The position numbers and the translations under genes were made by a program. 64,000 bases of DNA, taken from positions 28,204 through 92,203 of the forward strand of contig NZ_CABHOL010000048.1 of the NCBI RefSeq assembly GCF_902168135.1, given 5' to 3'. Of this stretch, positions 54,391 to 63,118 are shown piece by piece (the first letter of the stretch is position 1; each line of letters begins with the position of its first letter). The notes under the pieces are model-generated. The model worked only from the letters and a program-made list of their open reading frames with translations. It was not told where the DNA came from and ran no database searches. This DNA is from an uncultured Fluviicola sp. Its GTDB lineage: Bacteria; Bacteroidota; Bacteroidia; Flavobacteriales_D; Crocinitomicaceae.

Positions 54391-54596
54391 AACACAACAT
54401 TTTTATTTCCAGCCAATTAATGGGTAAATTTCAATCTGCTGTTTTTTGATTACACCGGAAAGTTAAGGCTTTTATTTTTTACCCTGGTAAAGAACTTTTG
54501 AACAGTTCCGGGATTTAATATTCCCTTAACATCAGGTTTCCGTTATTCTATCTGCAAATCCCATGTTTACCTTGTTCAAAACCACTTAATTTTAAG

Positions 54597-54604
54597 TATT
54601 TTTA
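54597..54604 (+). promoter_or_regulatory. Promoter box 4 nt upstream of the conserved DUF72 start
   Basis: TATTTTTA, then GTCC, then ATG 54609. It supports 54609 as the original start of the DUF72 gene. Confidence 0.45.
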
Positions 54605-54608
54605 GTCC

Positions 54609-55521
54609 ATGGAATTCGGAAAAATTGATCGCAGTTTACTGGGACAAGGTAAATTTTCGTCTTTCGGAAGACGGTGTATTCGCAAAAGCGCTAAAACAAG
54701 CGGTTAAACAACCCAAACTATTCGTTGGCGGTGCCAAATGGGGCCGAAAAGAATGGGTCGGACTGATTTATCCGGCGAAGACCAAAGAATCCGAATTCCT
54801 GGACTACTACATCCGAAACTTTAATGGTGTTGAGCTCAATACGACGCATTACCAAATCTATCCGGCGGCAACCATTCAAAAATGGGCGGAAAAAGCAAAA
54901 GGGACCGATTTTAAGTTTTGTCCTAAATTTCCGCAGTCTATCAGCCATTACAGCGATCTTTTGAGTTCCAAAGCACATGCCGACACAGACCGTTTCCTGG
55001 ATTCTGTGATGAATTTCGGGGAACATTTGGGACCGATGTTCCTGCAGTTAAGTGAAAAGTTCGGTCCCCAGCGCCGGGATGCTCTTTTCTCCTATTTACA
55101 AAAACTGCCGAAAGACATTGCTGTTACCGTAGAAGTCCGTCACCCGGATTGGTTCGGGAATCCCCAAATTCGAGAAGAGCTTTTCCAAATACTCCATGAG
55201 TTGTCGATCGGGTCGGTAATCACGGATGTCTCAGGAAGAAGGGATTGCGCACACATGGAAGTAACATCACCTGGAACGTTCATTCGCTTTGTAGGCAACG
55301 GATTGCACCCAACGGATTACGAACGCATTGACGACTGGGTAAAACGGATCAAATCGTGGCTGCAGAAGGACATCCGGGAAATCCATTTTTACATGCACCA
55401 GCCGGACGAACTGTACACGCCGCAATTGACCGATTACTTAATCCGGGAATTGAATAAGACCTGTGGTTTGTCACTGGAAGCGCCCAAACTAATCGGAACA
55501 ACGGGAAACCTTTTTGGGTAA
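54609..55521 (+). CDS. DUF72 family protein with apparent 5' frameshift
   Basis: The main frame (54625 TTG to 55521) encodes a DUF72 protein of ~298 residues: KLFVGGAKWGRKEWVGLIYP, FNGVELNTTHYQIYP, DFKFCPKFPQSISHY, DIAVTVEVRHPDWFG and FIRFVGNGLH are family landmarks. It lacks a good start. The ATG at 54609, in another frame, begins MEFGKI, like the usual family N-terminus (MxFGKV). A run of five A (54620-54624) joins the two: with four A the frame would read MEFGKLIAVYWDK... without a break. Either a real frameshift or a sequence/assembly error. TIM-barrel family; biochemical role not established. Confidence 0.8.
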
Positions 55522-55883
55522 TTATCAAGCTCGTTTCACACAAATTCTTGATAATTGATAATTCTGTCATTGCTAATTAATAAGGGGTAACCCTTGTTTT
55601 CGGGAAGGAAAATTAAATTAAAGGCAAACAATTCAGATTATTAATTATTGATAATCAACAATTTAACATGTGATAATTTTTTAGTTGATCTGTTAAAAAT
55701 CCGTTTATTTTTTTTCAAAAAACACCCTTCGTATTAAACTATTACTACCTTTATCGCTCACTGTTCACTCGATAATTCCAATGGAAAAGACCAGTTTACC
55801 ACATTTCACAACTCTTGCGTACCCAGTGATCTCTGGCAAAATTCCCTGTTTATATCCAATGGAATTACACTATTCATTACAAC
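55522..55883. other. Gene-free AT-rich region before the CIS locus
   Basis: 362 bp without a credible gene. AAGGG-GTAA-CCCTT followed by GTTTT (55582-55600) may terminate the DUF72 gene. A TACCTTTA box at 55746-55753 could be a promoter for the HTH gene at 55884. A 49-codon frame (55781-55930) overlaps the HTH start and is probably chance. Confidence 0.4.
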
Positions 55884-56273
55884 ATGCCTCAAAACAAATT
55901 TGCCATAGCCCGCTATGCGGTTATCGATGAACTTCTTCGGAAGCACACTTATGTAAAAACTTCTGCCATTGCTGAAACCTGTAAAAGAAATCTCGGGTAT
56001 GAAGTTTCCCAGCGTACCATTCAGCTGGATCTGAACTCGATGAAAGATGACACCTTTCTGGGCTTTTTTGCTCCAATTGAATATTGTCAGAAACGGAAAG
56101 CGTATTTCTACAGAGATGCCGATTATCAATTCGGTTACCAGCACCTGAATGTTTCCGAACTGGACCTTCTTGAAAACGTATGTAATATTGCCTCCCGTCA
56201 TTTAAAACCCGATCAGCGGGCCATCCTCGGTGACGTATTATTCAAAATCAAGAAAAGATACATCGCGAAATAA
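55884..56273 (+). CDS. HTH protein resembling the N-terminus of WYL-type regulators
   Basis: A 129-residue protein. Residues 6-75 match the DNA-binding winged-helix part of YafY/WYL regulators of Bacteroidota (FAIARYAVIDELLRKHTYVK, EVSQRTIQLDLNSMKDD, FFAPIEYCQKRKAYFYRD). The WYL sensor domain that normally follows is missing; the protein ends after a short helical region (SELDLLENVCNIASRHL). Placed just before the CIS genes on the same strand, it may control them. Either a short natural form or a truncated relic. Confidence 0.75.
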   Translation: MPQNKFAIARYAVIDELLRKHTYVKTSAIAETCKRNLGYEVSQRTIQLDLNSMKDDTFLGFFAPIEYCQKRKAYFYRDADYQFGYQHLNVSELDLLENVCNIASRHLKPDQRAILGDVLFKIKKRYIAK

Positions 56274-56334
56274 AACTTCGCCATTCGAATGTATCCTTGT
56301 AAGCTTGATTTATTTGTTACCTATTCGCTGAGTT

Positions 56335-56883
56335 ATGATTTTCGAAGCACTGCAAATTCTTTCCGGGCAACTAAATGACTACTTGAAGATTCGTTTCAGG
56401 TTAACGGAAGACATTGTGTTCATTTCTCCCGTGAAAGATCCTGCGAAGTCATTTCCCAACCGGGTAGCTATTTCACTGATCGGTGTGGAACGGGAAACGG
56501 TAATCAGCACTTACACTCCGCTCCGGGGAATCTCTGATGCTTCGTTCGGGTCTGTAAACCCGCCAATATGGATTAACCTGCACGTAATGATCTCGGTAAT
56601 TTTCCAGGAAAAACAATACGAAGAATCGATCCGGCTGCTTTCCGGAGTGATGTCGTTCATCCAACGGAACCAGATCATCCTTACGGGTGACGAAGGCAAA
56701 AAGCTCACCCTGGAAATCATGAACCTGAGCATGCATGAACTCTCCAATCTGTGGAGCATTTCCGGTGAGAATTATTATCCTTCCGTTGTTTGCAAGATTC
56801 GCGGAACAGAAATTACTGGTAACGAGATCACCGATATTTCTTATGCTGTATCTCAACCAAACACCAATACCGAACTACAATGA
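56335..56883 (+). CDS. CIS tube-capping/terminator-type protein, DUF4255 (Pvc16-like)
   Basis: A 182-residue protein of the DUF4255/Pvc16 family (FEALQILSGQLNDYLKIRF, NRVAISLIGVERETVISTYTP, NPPIWINLHVMISVIFQEKQYEESIRLLSGVMSFIQ, LTLEIMNLSMHELSNLWSISG, YPSVVCKIRG). In studied extracellular contractile injection systems such a protein caps the sheath-tube end. First structural gene of the locus; its stop overlaps the next start by 4 nt (ATGA). Confidence 0.88.
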   Translation: MIFEALQILSGQLNDYLKIRFRLTEDIVFISPVKDPAKSFPNRVAISLIGVERETVISTYTPLRGISDASFGSVNPPIWINLHVMISVIFQEKQYEESIRLLSGVMSFIQRNQIILTGDEGKKLTLEIMNLSMHELSNLWSISGENYYPSVVCKIRGTEITGNEITDISYAVSQPNTNTELQ

Positions 56884-57593
56884 GCTGGCAGGGGACATAT
56901 CGGATCTGGTTGAAATTAGTGGTACTTCATGAATATTTTGATAAGGAACAATGCGGTTTAATGCTTGAACCCGATACTGCCACTAAAACAATGCTTCACA
57001 AAGCCGGACTCATCTTTAAACAACATGACCAACGTACCTGGTTCGTGATCGGGGAAGATCAAATCCTGCTGGATGAAGAGACTATTCTGAACTTCTATTT
57101 CAAAACCGCACAAAAGGAATTCTATTATTACACGGATCAGGATGCCGTTTCCCAAACCGGGTGGTCATTGAACAATTATAACAAGAACGGGATTTGGAAA
57201 ACACTCACGATTCCTGTAAGCGAAGCACGTTTAAAAACATCAGAAACGGAAACCATCGAAATTCAATTGAAAAGCCAATTGAAACACGTGGAATTCCTGG
57301 TCTTCCCTTCTCAAAGTTATTCCATGGGACCACTGGAAATCCGCGAACAGCGTGAGAAAGTGCTCTTTAAAGATGCTGAGGAACTCAAACTTCCGGGAAC
57401 CGAAAGAATACTCTACCGATTTGTTTCATCCGAAACACTGCCTTTGAAGCAAAAAAGCGAGTACCAGTTTCATTTGTGGGAATTGCGAAAAAGCGGTGAA
57501 AACCTGCTGAGCAGGCTCCCCGATTTTCCTCGTGTAAATGTGCTTTCACCCTTTAGTCCGAAGGACACTATAACAAGTTACATCTATTTATAA
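56880..57593 (+). CDS. CIS-locus protein of unknown function
   Basis: A 237-residue protein, soluble, no signal peptide; translationally coupled to the DUF4255 gene (ATGA). The N-terminal two thirds look beta-rich (QRTWFVIGEDQILLDEETILNFYFK, FLVFPSQSYSMGPLEIREQ), and the C-terminal part is rich in charged residues. I recognise no family. Its fixed position between DUF4255 and the sheath in such loci suggests a structural or assembly role, but this is inferred from context only. Confidence 0.75.
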   Translation: MSWQGTYRIWLKLVVLHEYFDKEQCGLMLEPDTATKTMLHKAGLIFKQHDQRTWFVIGEDQILLDEETILNFYFKTAQKEFYYYTDQDAVSQTGWSLNNYNKNGIWKTLTIPVSEARLKTSETETIEIQLKSQLKHVEFLVFPSQSYSMGPLEIREQREKVLFKDAEELKLPGTERILYRFVSSETLPLKQKSEYQFHLWELRKSGENLLSRLPDFPRVNVLSPFSPKDTITSYIYL

Positions 57594-57614
57594 ATCAATA
57601 CAATAAATCCAAAT

Positions 57615-59162
57615 ATGAGTACAATGAAAACACCTGGGGTATACATCGTCGAAAAGAACGCGTTCCCTAATTCCGTTGTCGAGGCTGCAACTGCGGTACC
57701 TGCATTTATAGGTTACACCGAGTTTGCCAAAGACGGAAACAAATCTTTATTAAACAAGCCATGGAAAATCAGTTCGTTAGCTGAGTTTATGCAGTATTTC
57801 GGAGGAGCTCCGGTTCCAAAATTCAGCACAACTCCAGCCGCAGACGGTGCCGATGGTGATGAACAACTGGGAGTCGCAACTTTATCGCTCAACGGTGCGA
57901 AATACACTGTTCAACGTGAAGGCGACAAGTTTAACTTCTATTACCAAATGCGTTTTTTCTTTGCAAACGGTGGTGGACCATGCTACATTGTTTCAGTTGG
58001 TGAAGGATATACAGGCGGGTTGGACGAAGAAAAGTTGAAAAACGGGATCGACACCCTTTTGAAAGAAGAAGAACCAACCATGGTACTGGTACCGGAAGCT
58101 GTTTACTTAAGTACGGTTGACAGCTGTGCCAATGTTCAGGTTAAGACATTGTCTCACTGCGGTGGACAGATGAAGAACCGCGTTGCCATTTTTGACGTGT
58201 TCGACGGGTTCAAGGATACCAGAAGCGAGAATGTGAAGAATTTCCGTGAAAAGATCGGTACCGAATTCCTGGATTACGGAGCGGTATACTACCCTTGGTT
58301 AAATACATCCATTGTTTCAGACAACGACATCAGTTTCCTCAATTTCAGTGATCCGGATGCTATTGCTGCGCTTCTTACGGCAGAGGATAAAGCAGGAAAA
58401 CTGACAGAATTTATCGAGAAAGTTACTACAGCCAATGTGAATAGTTATTTTGAAATGTTGAATGCGGTCGATAAAACAGATGACTTTACAAAACTGGATC
58501 TGGATCTTAAAACAGCACACAAAGTATTGGCACGCCACTCTTCCATTTACAGCGAATTAATGCGCGAAATGCTTTTGATCATCAACTTATTGCCGCCAGC
58601 TTCAGCAATGGCTGGAATTTACACCCTGGTCGACGGAACAAAAGAAGTTTGGAAAGCACCGGCAAACATCGGAGTGGCAAACGTAATCAGTCCGACCGTG
58701 AGCATTTCTTTCAGCGACCAGGAGGATCTGAATGTTCCTATGAACGGTAAGGCAGTGAATGCGATTCGTTACTTCGTAGGTGATGGGATCAAAGTTTGGG
58801 GAGCACGTACACTGGACGGAAACTCGCTTGACTGGAGATACATGAACGTACGCAGAACCATGATCATGCTCGAAGAATCTATCAAAAATGCAGCTAAAGC
58901 ATATGTTTTCGAACCGAACGTTGCAAATACCTGGGTAAGCGTGAAAAGTATGATCAGTAATTTCCTGAACGGGATCTGGAAACGCGGTGGTTTGGCAGGA
59001 TCAGTTCCGGAAGATGCATTCAGCGTGCATATCGGGCTTGGCGACACCATGACACCGGAAGATATCCTGGAAGGAATTATGCGCATTACCATTTTGGTTG
59101 CCATCTCAAGACCGGCTGAGTTTATTGAGATTACGTTCCAGCAGCAAATGCAAAAAAGCTAA
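57615..59162 (+). CDS. CIS contractile sheath protein
   Basis: A 515-residue phage-tail-sheath-family protein. The N-terminus MKTPGVYIVEKNAFPNSVV and the C-terminal domain AIRYFVGDGIKVWGARTLDGNSLDWRYMNVRRTMIMLEESIKNAAKAYVFEPN (about 390-440) and WKRGGLAGSVPEDAFSVHIGLG (about 455-477) are the classical sheath motifs. The sheath contracts to push the inner tube. Only one sheath gene is seen here, before two tube genes. Start ATG 57615, or 57624 (third residue). Confidence 0.95.
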   Translation: MSTMKTPGVYIVEKNAFPNSVVEAATAVPAFIGYTEFAKDGNKSLLNKPWKISSLAEFMQYFGGAPVPKFSTTPAADGADGDEQLGVATLSLNGAKYTVQREGDKFNFYYQMRFFFANGGGPCYIVSVGEGYTGGLDEEKLKNGIDTLLKEEEPTMVLVPEAVYLSTVDSCANVQVKTLSHCGGQMKNRVAIFDVFDGFKDTRSENVKNFREKIGTEFLDYGAVYYPWLNTSIVSDNDISFLNFSDPDAIAALLTAEDKAGKLTEFIEKVTTANVNSYFEMLNAVDKTDDFTKLDLDLKTAHKVLARHSSIYSELMREMLLIINLLPPASAMAGIYTLVDGTKEVWKAPANIGVANVISPTVSISFSDQEDLNVPMNGKAVNAIRYFVGDGIKVWGARTLDGNSLDWRYMNVRRTMIMLEESIKNAAKAYVFEPNVANTWVSVKSMISNFLNGIWKRGGLAGSVPEDAFSVHIGLGDTMTPEDILEGIMRITILVAISRPAEFIEITFQQQMQKS

Positions 59163-59220
59163 TTAAACAAGATCACAGGTTCAAAAAAGTTCAAGGAGTT
59201 CCAAAGGTTTAACAGGTTCA

Positions 59221-59268
59221 ATTTGAACATTTGAACATTTGAACATTTGAACATTTGAACATTTGAAC
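59221..59268 (+). repeat. Six tandem copies of ATTTGAAC
   Basis: Exact 8-bp repeat ATTTGAAC x6 between sheath and tube genes, preceded by related TTCAA words. Similar TTTGAAC/GTTCAA words occur at 1031-1075, 50926-50973 and 63653-63695, so this is a recurrent intergenic sequence type. Confidence 0.8.
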
Positions 59269-59294
59269 ATTAACAGAATTAAAAATAAGAAATC

Positions 59295-59744
59295 ATGGCA
59301 GGAGAAAAACAAGATAATGTATGGCCTCTACCGAAGTTTTACTTCCAGGTAAAATTAGGCGATAAAGAAGTTCCTTTCCAGGAAGTATCCGGATTGGACA
59401 TTGAAGCTCAAATCATTGAGTACAGACACGGGAACAGTAAAGAGTTTTCAACGATCAAAATGCCCGGAATCAAAAAGACCGGAAACGTGACCCTGAAAAA
59501 AGGTGTATTCGTGAAAGACAACGGATTCTGGGATTGGTTCAACAAGATCAAGATGAATACGATCGAACGTCAAACAGTGGTAATCAGTTTATTGGACGAA
59601 GCAGGAGCACCAACAATGGTTTGGACTCTGAACAATGCATGGCCGACGAAAATTACCGGAACAGACATGAAATCGGATGGTAATGAAGTGGCTGTTGAAA
59701 CAATTGAAATTGCCCACGAAGGATTAACAATTGCAAACAGCTAA
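59295..59744 (+). CDS. CIS inner tube protein 1
   Basis: A 149-residue phage-tail-tube (T4 gp19-like) protein: LPKFYFQVKLGDKEVPFQEVSGLDIEAQIIEYRHGN, MPGIKKTGNVTLKKGVF, VVISLLDEAGAPTMVWTLNNAWPTKITG. Hexamers stack into the inner tube. The paralogue at 59757 follows after 12 nt. The start is preceded by the ATTTGAAC array, so it may have its own translation initiation region. Confidence 0.93.
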   Translation: MAGEKQDNVWPLPKFYFQVKLGDKEVPFQEVSGLDIEAQIIEYRHGNSKEFSTIKMPGIKKTGNVTLKKGVFVKDNGFWDWFNKIKMNTIERQTVVISLLDEAGAPTMVWTLNNAWPTKITGTDMKSDGNEVAVETIEIAHEGLTIANS

Positions 59745-59756
59745 TAAACAAATTCT

Positions 59757-60200
59757 ATGGCTAAGTCAAAATGGGAACTTCCGGTAGCTTTTTATTTCCA
59801 GGTAAAAATCGGGAATGAAGAGTTTGCTTTCAAAGAAGTAACCGGATTATCAGCTGAAATAGAAACAGAAAGCGTAAAAGAAGGAGGTGTGAATGAATTT
59901 ACATACCTCCTTCCTAAGCAGGTGAAGCATGGTAATCTGAGTTTGAAAAGAGCTTTGAACCCGATAAACCGGAATGATGTGGTCTGGATCAAAAAAATCC
60001 TTGAGGGTGACTTTTCACAACCCATTGTTCCAAGAGATATCATAGTGAATTTGCTGGGACAGGACGGCGCGCCTGTTTACACCTGGACCTGTTCGAAAGC
60101 ATATCCGGTTAAATGGGAAGTGGGAGGTCTGGATTCACAGTCCAACACCATTTTAATTGAAACGATCGAATTTGCATATACAACCCTGAAACGTTCTTAG
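59757..60200 (+). CDS. CIS inner tube protein 2 (paralogue)
   Basis: A 147-residue gp19-like tube protein with the same core (ELPVAFYFQVKIGNEEFAFKEVTGLSAEIETESVKEGG, LPKQVKHGNLSLKRALNP, VNLLGQDGAPVYTWTCSKAYPVKWEVGG). In systems such as PVC/Afp, paralogous tube proteins form the main tube and the tube-baseplate adaptor; the same division is likely here. Sequence differs strongly from tube 1. Confidence 0.92.
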   Translation: MAKSKWELPVAFYFQVKIGNEEFAFKEVTGLSAEIETESVKEGGVNEFTYLLPKQVKHGNLSLKRALNPINRNDVVWIKKILEGDFSQPIVPRDIIVNLLGQDGAPVYTWTCSKAYPVKWEVGGLDSQSNTILIETIEFAYTTLKRS

Positions 60201-60205
60201 ATCTT

Positions 60206-60367
60206 ATGTCAATTATCATTAAAGAAATCAGTATTCGAACGACCATTGAGCGAAAAGCAGGCCCAACGGGTGATCTTGACCTGAAAGTAGCCAAGCTCAA
60301 AAAAGATATTTTGAGGGAGGTGCAGGACACATTACGTAAACAACGCATTAAAAAAGGAGATCGGTAA
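60206..60367 (+). CDS. Small CIS-associated protein, DUF5908-like
   Basis: A 53-residue gene: starts MSIIIKEISIRTTIERK and ends with a charged amphipathic helix (LKKDILREVQDTLRKQRIKK). This fits DUF5908-type proteins that accompany tail-tube and LysM genes in CIS clusters. It lies 5 nt after tube 2, and its TAA overlaps the next gene's ATG by one base (TAATG). Short but well placed. Confidence 0.75.
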   Translation: MSIIIKEISIRTTIERKAGPTGDLDLKVAKLKKDILREVQDTLRKQRIKKGDR

Positions 60368-61023
60368 TGGGCGAATTGGTCAAGTTAAAAATCATTGGGT
60401 ACGAGAATCAGAGTTATTCCGAATCGAAGAAGACCAGCGACTTCACCACACAGGTGAATCCTGCTACGATGAAACTCGGGAAACGACTCAACTATTCTCA
60501 AAACGGAGAAGCACAGGGTGTTGCAAACCTGCGTAAATTCCGTTCCCAGGCACTTGACAGTCTTTCTTTCGAAGTTCTTATGGACGATACGGGAATTATT
60601 CCAAGTAAAACGGGAAAAATCAAAGACCGTATCAATCAACTTGAAAAAGCAATTTACCGCATCAACTCCGAAAGTCACGAACCCAGTTACACGAAAGTAA
60701 TCTGGGGAACTTTCATTTTCCGGGGAAGGGTTGAAAGCATCAATTACGATTACAGTTTATTCTCCCCCGACGGAACACCCTTACGGGTAAAAGTATCTTT
60801 TTCATTTGCAGGTTATTTCGACAAAGACACCACGCAAATGAACTCCCCGGACCTTTCAAGGGTTATTACATTCCGTGCAGGAGATACCATTGCCCGCTAC
60901 TGCGATGAAATTTACGGCGATGCTTCGTTTTGCCACGAAATAGCTGCCTATAATAACCTGAGCGAATTCAGAAATATTGAACCGGGAACAAAAATTCAGT
61001 TCCCACCATTAGCACGAAAATGA
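60367..61023 (+). CDS. CIS LysM-containing tube/baseplate adaptor
   Basis: A 218-residue protein. The N-terminal ~150 residues (GELVKLKIIGYENQSYSESKK, NPATMKLGKRLNYSQNGEAQG, IIPSKTGKIKDRINQLEKAIY) form the gp53/CIS tube-adaptor-like domain. A C-terminal LysM (165-218: FRAGDTIARYCDEIYGD, IEPGTKIQFPPLARK) may contact peptidoglycan or the spike. In known CIS this type joins tube and hub. Overlaps the spike gene by 4 nt (ATGA). Confidence 0.88.
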   Translation: MGELVKLKIIGYENQSYSESKKTSDFTTQVNPATMKLGKRLNYSQNGEAQGVANLRKFRSQALDSLSFEVLMDDTGIIPSKTGKIKDRINQLEKAIYRINSESHEPSYTKVIWGTFIFRGRVESINYDYSLFSPDGTPLRVKVSFSFAGYFDKDTTQMNSPDLSRVITFRAGDTIARYCDEIYGDASFCHEIAAYNNLSEFRNIEPGTKIQFPPLARK

Positions 61024-62810
61024 GCGTATCACCGGAAAAAAATAGTGAAGGACTCGTAACTTTTTCCATCTACAGTGAAGGGGAAAAGATCAGCGACAGC
61101 TTTGAAGCGGTTTCGATTTGGATCCGCCGGGAAGTCAATCGCATTGGTCGTGCCAAACTGGTGTTTGAAGCCGGAAACATGCCCATGAAAGAAATCCCGG
61201 AAAGTGACGACGATACCTTCGCGCCGGGAAGTACCATCCGGATTGAAGCAGGATACCAAAGCAACGAGCACATCTTGTTCGAGGGAGTTGTTATTACGCA
61301 TAAAGTAGACATTCCCGAAGACGATACCGCTACACTGGAGATCGAATGTGCCGATTTTGTATTTCCAGCTACATTGATCAGAAAGAACAATTACTTCGAA
61401 CAGCAAAAAGACAGCGATATCATCTCGACCATTTTGGGCACCTACTCCGGTCTTTCCGCAACTGTAGACGCTACAACGGTTTCGCACCCGGAAATGGTTC
61501 AGTACTACTGTTCTGACTGGGACTTTATTTGCTCTCGTGCGGATGCAAACGGACTCATCATCATCACCGACCAAAAGAAAGTCAATGTCATCAAACCCAA
61601 AGTTTCAGCTTCCCCCGTACTTAAAGTAACTTACGGAGAAGACCTCATTTCGTTCCGCGGAGAACTCCAAACGGCAGACCAAACACCCGGAGTAGACGCC
61701 TACGCCTGGGATATCGCTACTCAAGCGATGATCAAAGCCGCGTCTGCTACTCAGACACTCAACGAACAGGGAGACCAAACACCTTCCGATCTTTCGGAAG
61801 CCGTGGGTGGAGATCGCTGGGAACTTCAAACAGAAAGCTACGGGGATTCTTCGCAGCTGCAGACCTGGGCAGATGCACAATCGCTTAAAGCAGGTTTATC
61901 GCGCATTCGGGGAGAAATCAGGTTCCAGGGAAGCTCACTTGCTGTTCCGGGTTGTCTGATCACACTCGACGGACTGGGAAAACGGTTCAACGGAGATGCT
62001 TTTATCGGAGCTGTGGAACATTCCATTGAAGACGGTGAATGGATCACAACTGCCGGAATGGGAATTGATCCGGAAATGGCCACTCAAAATACCGACGTAG
62101 TAACACCTCCTGCTTCAGGACTACTCCCGGGAATTGAAGGTTTACACATTGGACTGGTCAAAAAACTGGATGGAGATCCGGGGAAAGAATTCCGTATACA
62201 AGTAGAAATCCCTTTATTGAACACAGACAAAAACCTGGTATGGGCACGTCTGAGCAATTTCTGGAGCAGCAATAGTTTCGGAGCTTTTTTCATCCCCAAT
62301 GTGGGTGATGAAGTGGTTTTGGGCTTCCTGAATAACGATCCCACTTACCCGGTAATACTGGGAAGTCTATACAGTTCGGCAAATCCGGCTCCACTTCAGA
62401 TCGACAAAAAAAACCCGATCCAGCTTATGCAGACCAAAAACGGGATCAAGCTGGAAATGGACGATGAAAATAAAGTAGTGACCGTAACAACACCGGGAAC
62501 CAATAAAATGGTTTTAAGCGACAAGGACAAAAATGTGACGCTTGCCGATCAGAACGGAAATAAAATAGTGCTTTCAGACAGCGGGATCCTGATCCAGGCA
62601 GCGAAAGAAATTACACTCAAAGCCGGAACCGAAGTTAAAGTGGATGCAGGAACCAACGCCAGTGTAAAAGCCGGTGTAAACGCAACCGTAAAAGGTACAA
62701 ACGTGGAACTGACAGCAGATGCCAGCTTCACGGCAAAAGGAAATGCCTCTGCGGAATTATCCGCAGCAGGACAAACGGCCGTAAAAGGCGCTATTGTAAT
62801 GATTAATTAA
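61020..62810 (+). CDS. CIS spike protein, VgrG-like (gp27-gp5 fusion)
   Basis: A 596-residue spike: gp27-like base (about 1-360, for example GSTIRIEAGYQSNEHILFEGVVI, YYCSDWDFICSRADANGLIIIT), then an OB-fold gp5-like domain (about 370-460, RLSNFWSSNSFGAFFIPNVGDEVVLGFLNNDPTYPVILGSLYS), then a repetitive beta-helix/needle (about 470-596, KAGTEVKVDAGTNASVKAG). No effector domain follows the needle. It forms the trimeric tip piercing the target envelope. Followed by PAAR 7 nt downstream. Confidence 0.93.
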   Translation: MSVSPEKNSEGLVTFSIYSEGEKISDSFEAVSIWIRREVNRIGRAKLVFEAGNMPMKEIPESDDDTFAPGSTIRIEAGYQSNEHILFEGVVITHKVDIPEDDTATLEIECADFVFPATLIRKNNYFEQQKDSDIISTILGTYSGLSATVDATTVSHPEMVQYYCSDWDFICSRADANGLIIITDQKKVNVIKPKVSASPVLKVTYGEDLISFRGELQTADQTPGVDAYAWDIATQAMIKAASATQTLNEQGDQTPSDLSEAVGGDRWELQTESYGDSSQLQTWADAQSLKAGLSRIRGEIRFQGSSLAVPGCLITLDGLGKRFNGDAFIGAVEHSIEDGEWITTAGMGIDPEMATQNTDVVTPPASGLLPGIEGLHIGLVKKLDGDPGKEFRIQVEIPLLNTDKNLVWARLSNFWSSNSFGAFFIPNVGDEVVLGFLNNDPTYPVILGSLYSSANPAPLQIDKKNPIQLMQTKNGIKLEMDDENKVVTVTTPGTNKMVLSDKDKNVTLADQNGNKIVLSDSGILIQAAKEITLKAGTEVKVDAGTNASVKAGVNATVKGTNVELTADASFTAKGNASAELSAAGQTAVKGAIVMIN

Positions 62811-62817
62811 TGAGAAT

Positions 62818-63117
62818 ATGAGTTTAGCAGCCAGACTAACAGATATGCATACATGTCCGATGGTAACTCCGGGAGTTCCTCCTGTACCACACGTCGGCGG
62901 TCCGATAAGCGGTCCGGGAGTACCAACTGTATTAATCGGCGGATTACCCGCTGCTGTAATGGGAGATATGTGCGTGTGTGTTGGTCCTCCGGACAGCATT
63001 GTCAAAGGATCGGCAACTGTAATGATCGGTAAAAAGCCAGCGGCACGCATGGGAGATACCTGTGCGCATGGCGGAGCAATTGTATTGGGATGTCCAACTG
63101 TACTAATCGGAGGATAA
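62818..63117 (+). CDS. PAAR-domain tip protein
   Basis: A 99-residue PAAR protein: MHTCPMVTPGVPPVPHVGGP, IGGLPAAVMGDMCVC and MGDTCAHGGAIVLGCPTVLIGG carry the Cys/His residues that coordinate the tip metal ion. Sharpens the VgrG-like spike. 1-nt gap to the gp25 gene (TAA-C-ATG). Length is normal. Confidence 0.95.
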   Translation: MSLAARLTDMHTCPMVTPGVPPVPHVGGPISGPGVPTVLIGGLPAAVMGDMCVCVGPPDSIVKGSATVMIGKKPAARMGDTCAHGGAIVLGCPTVLIGG

Positions 63118-63118
63118 C

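Noticed and set aside
55781..55930. 49-codon frame overlapping the HTH start, possible leader peptide
   Set aside because: No coding-like composition and it overlaps the HTH gene; no attenuator-like structure seen after it.
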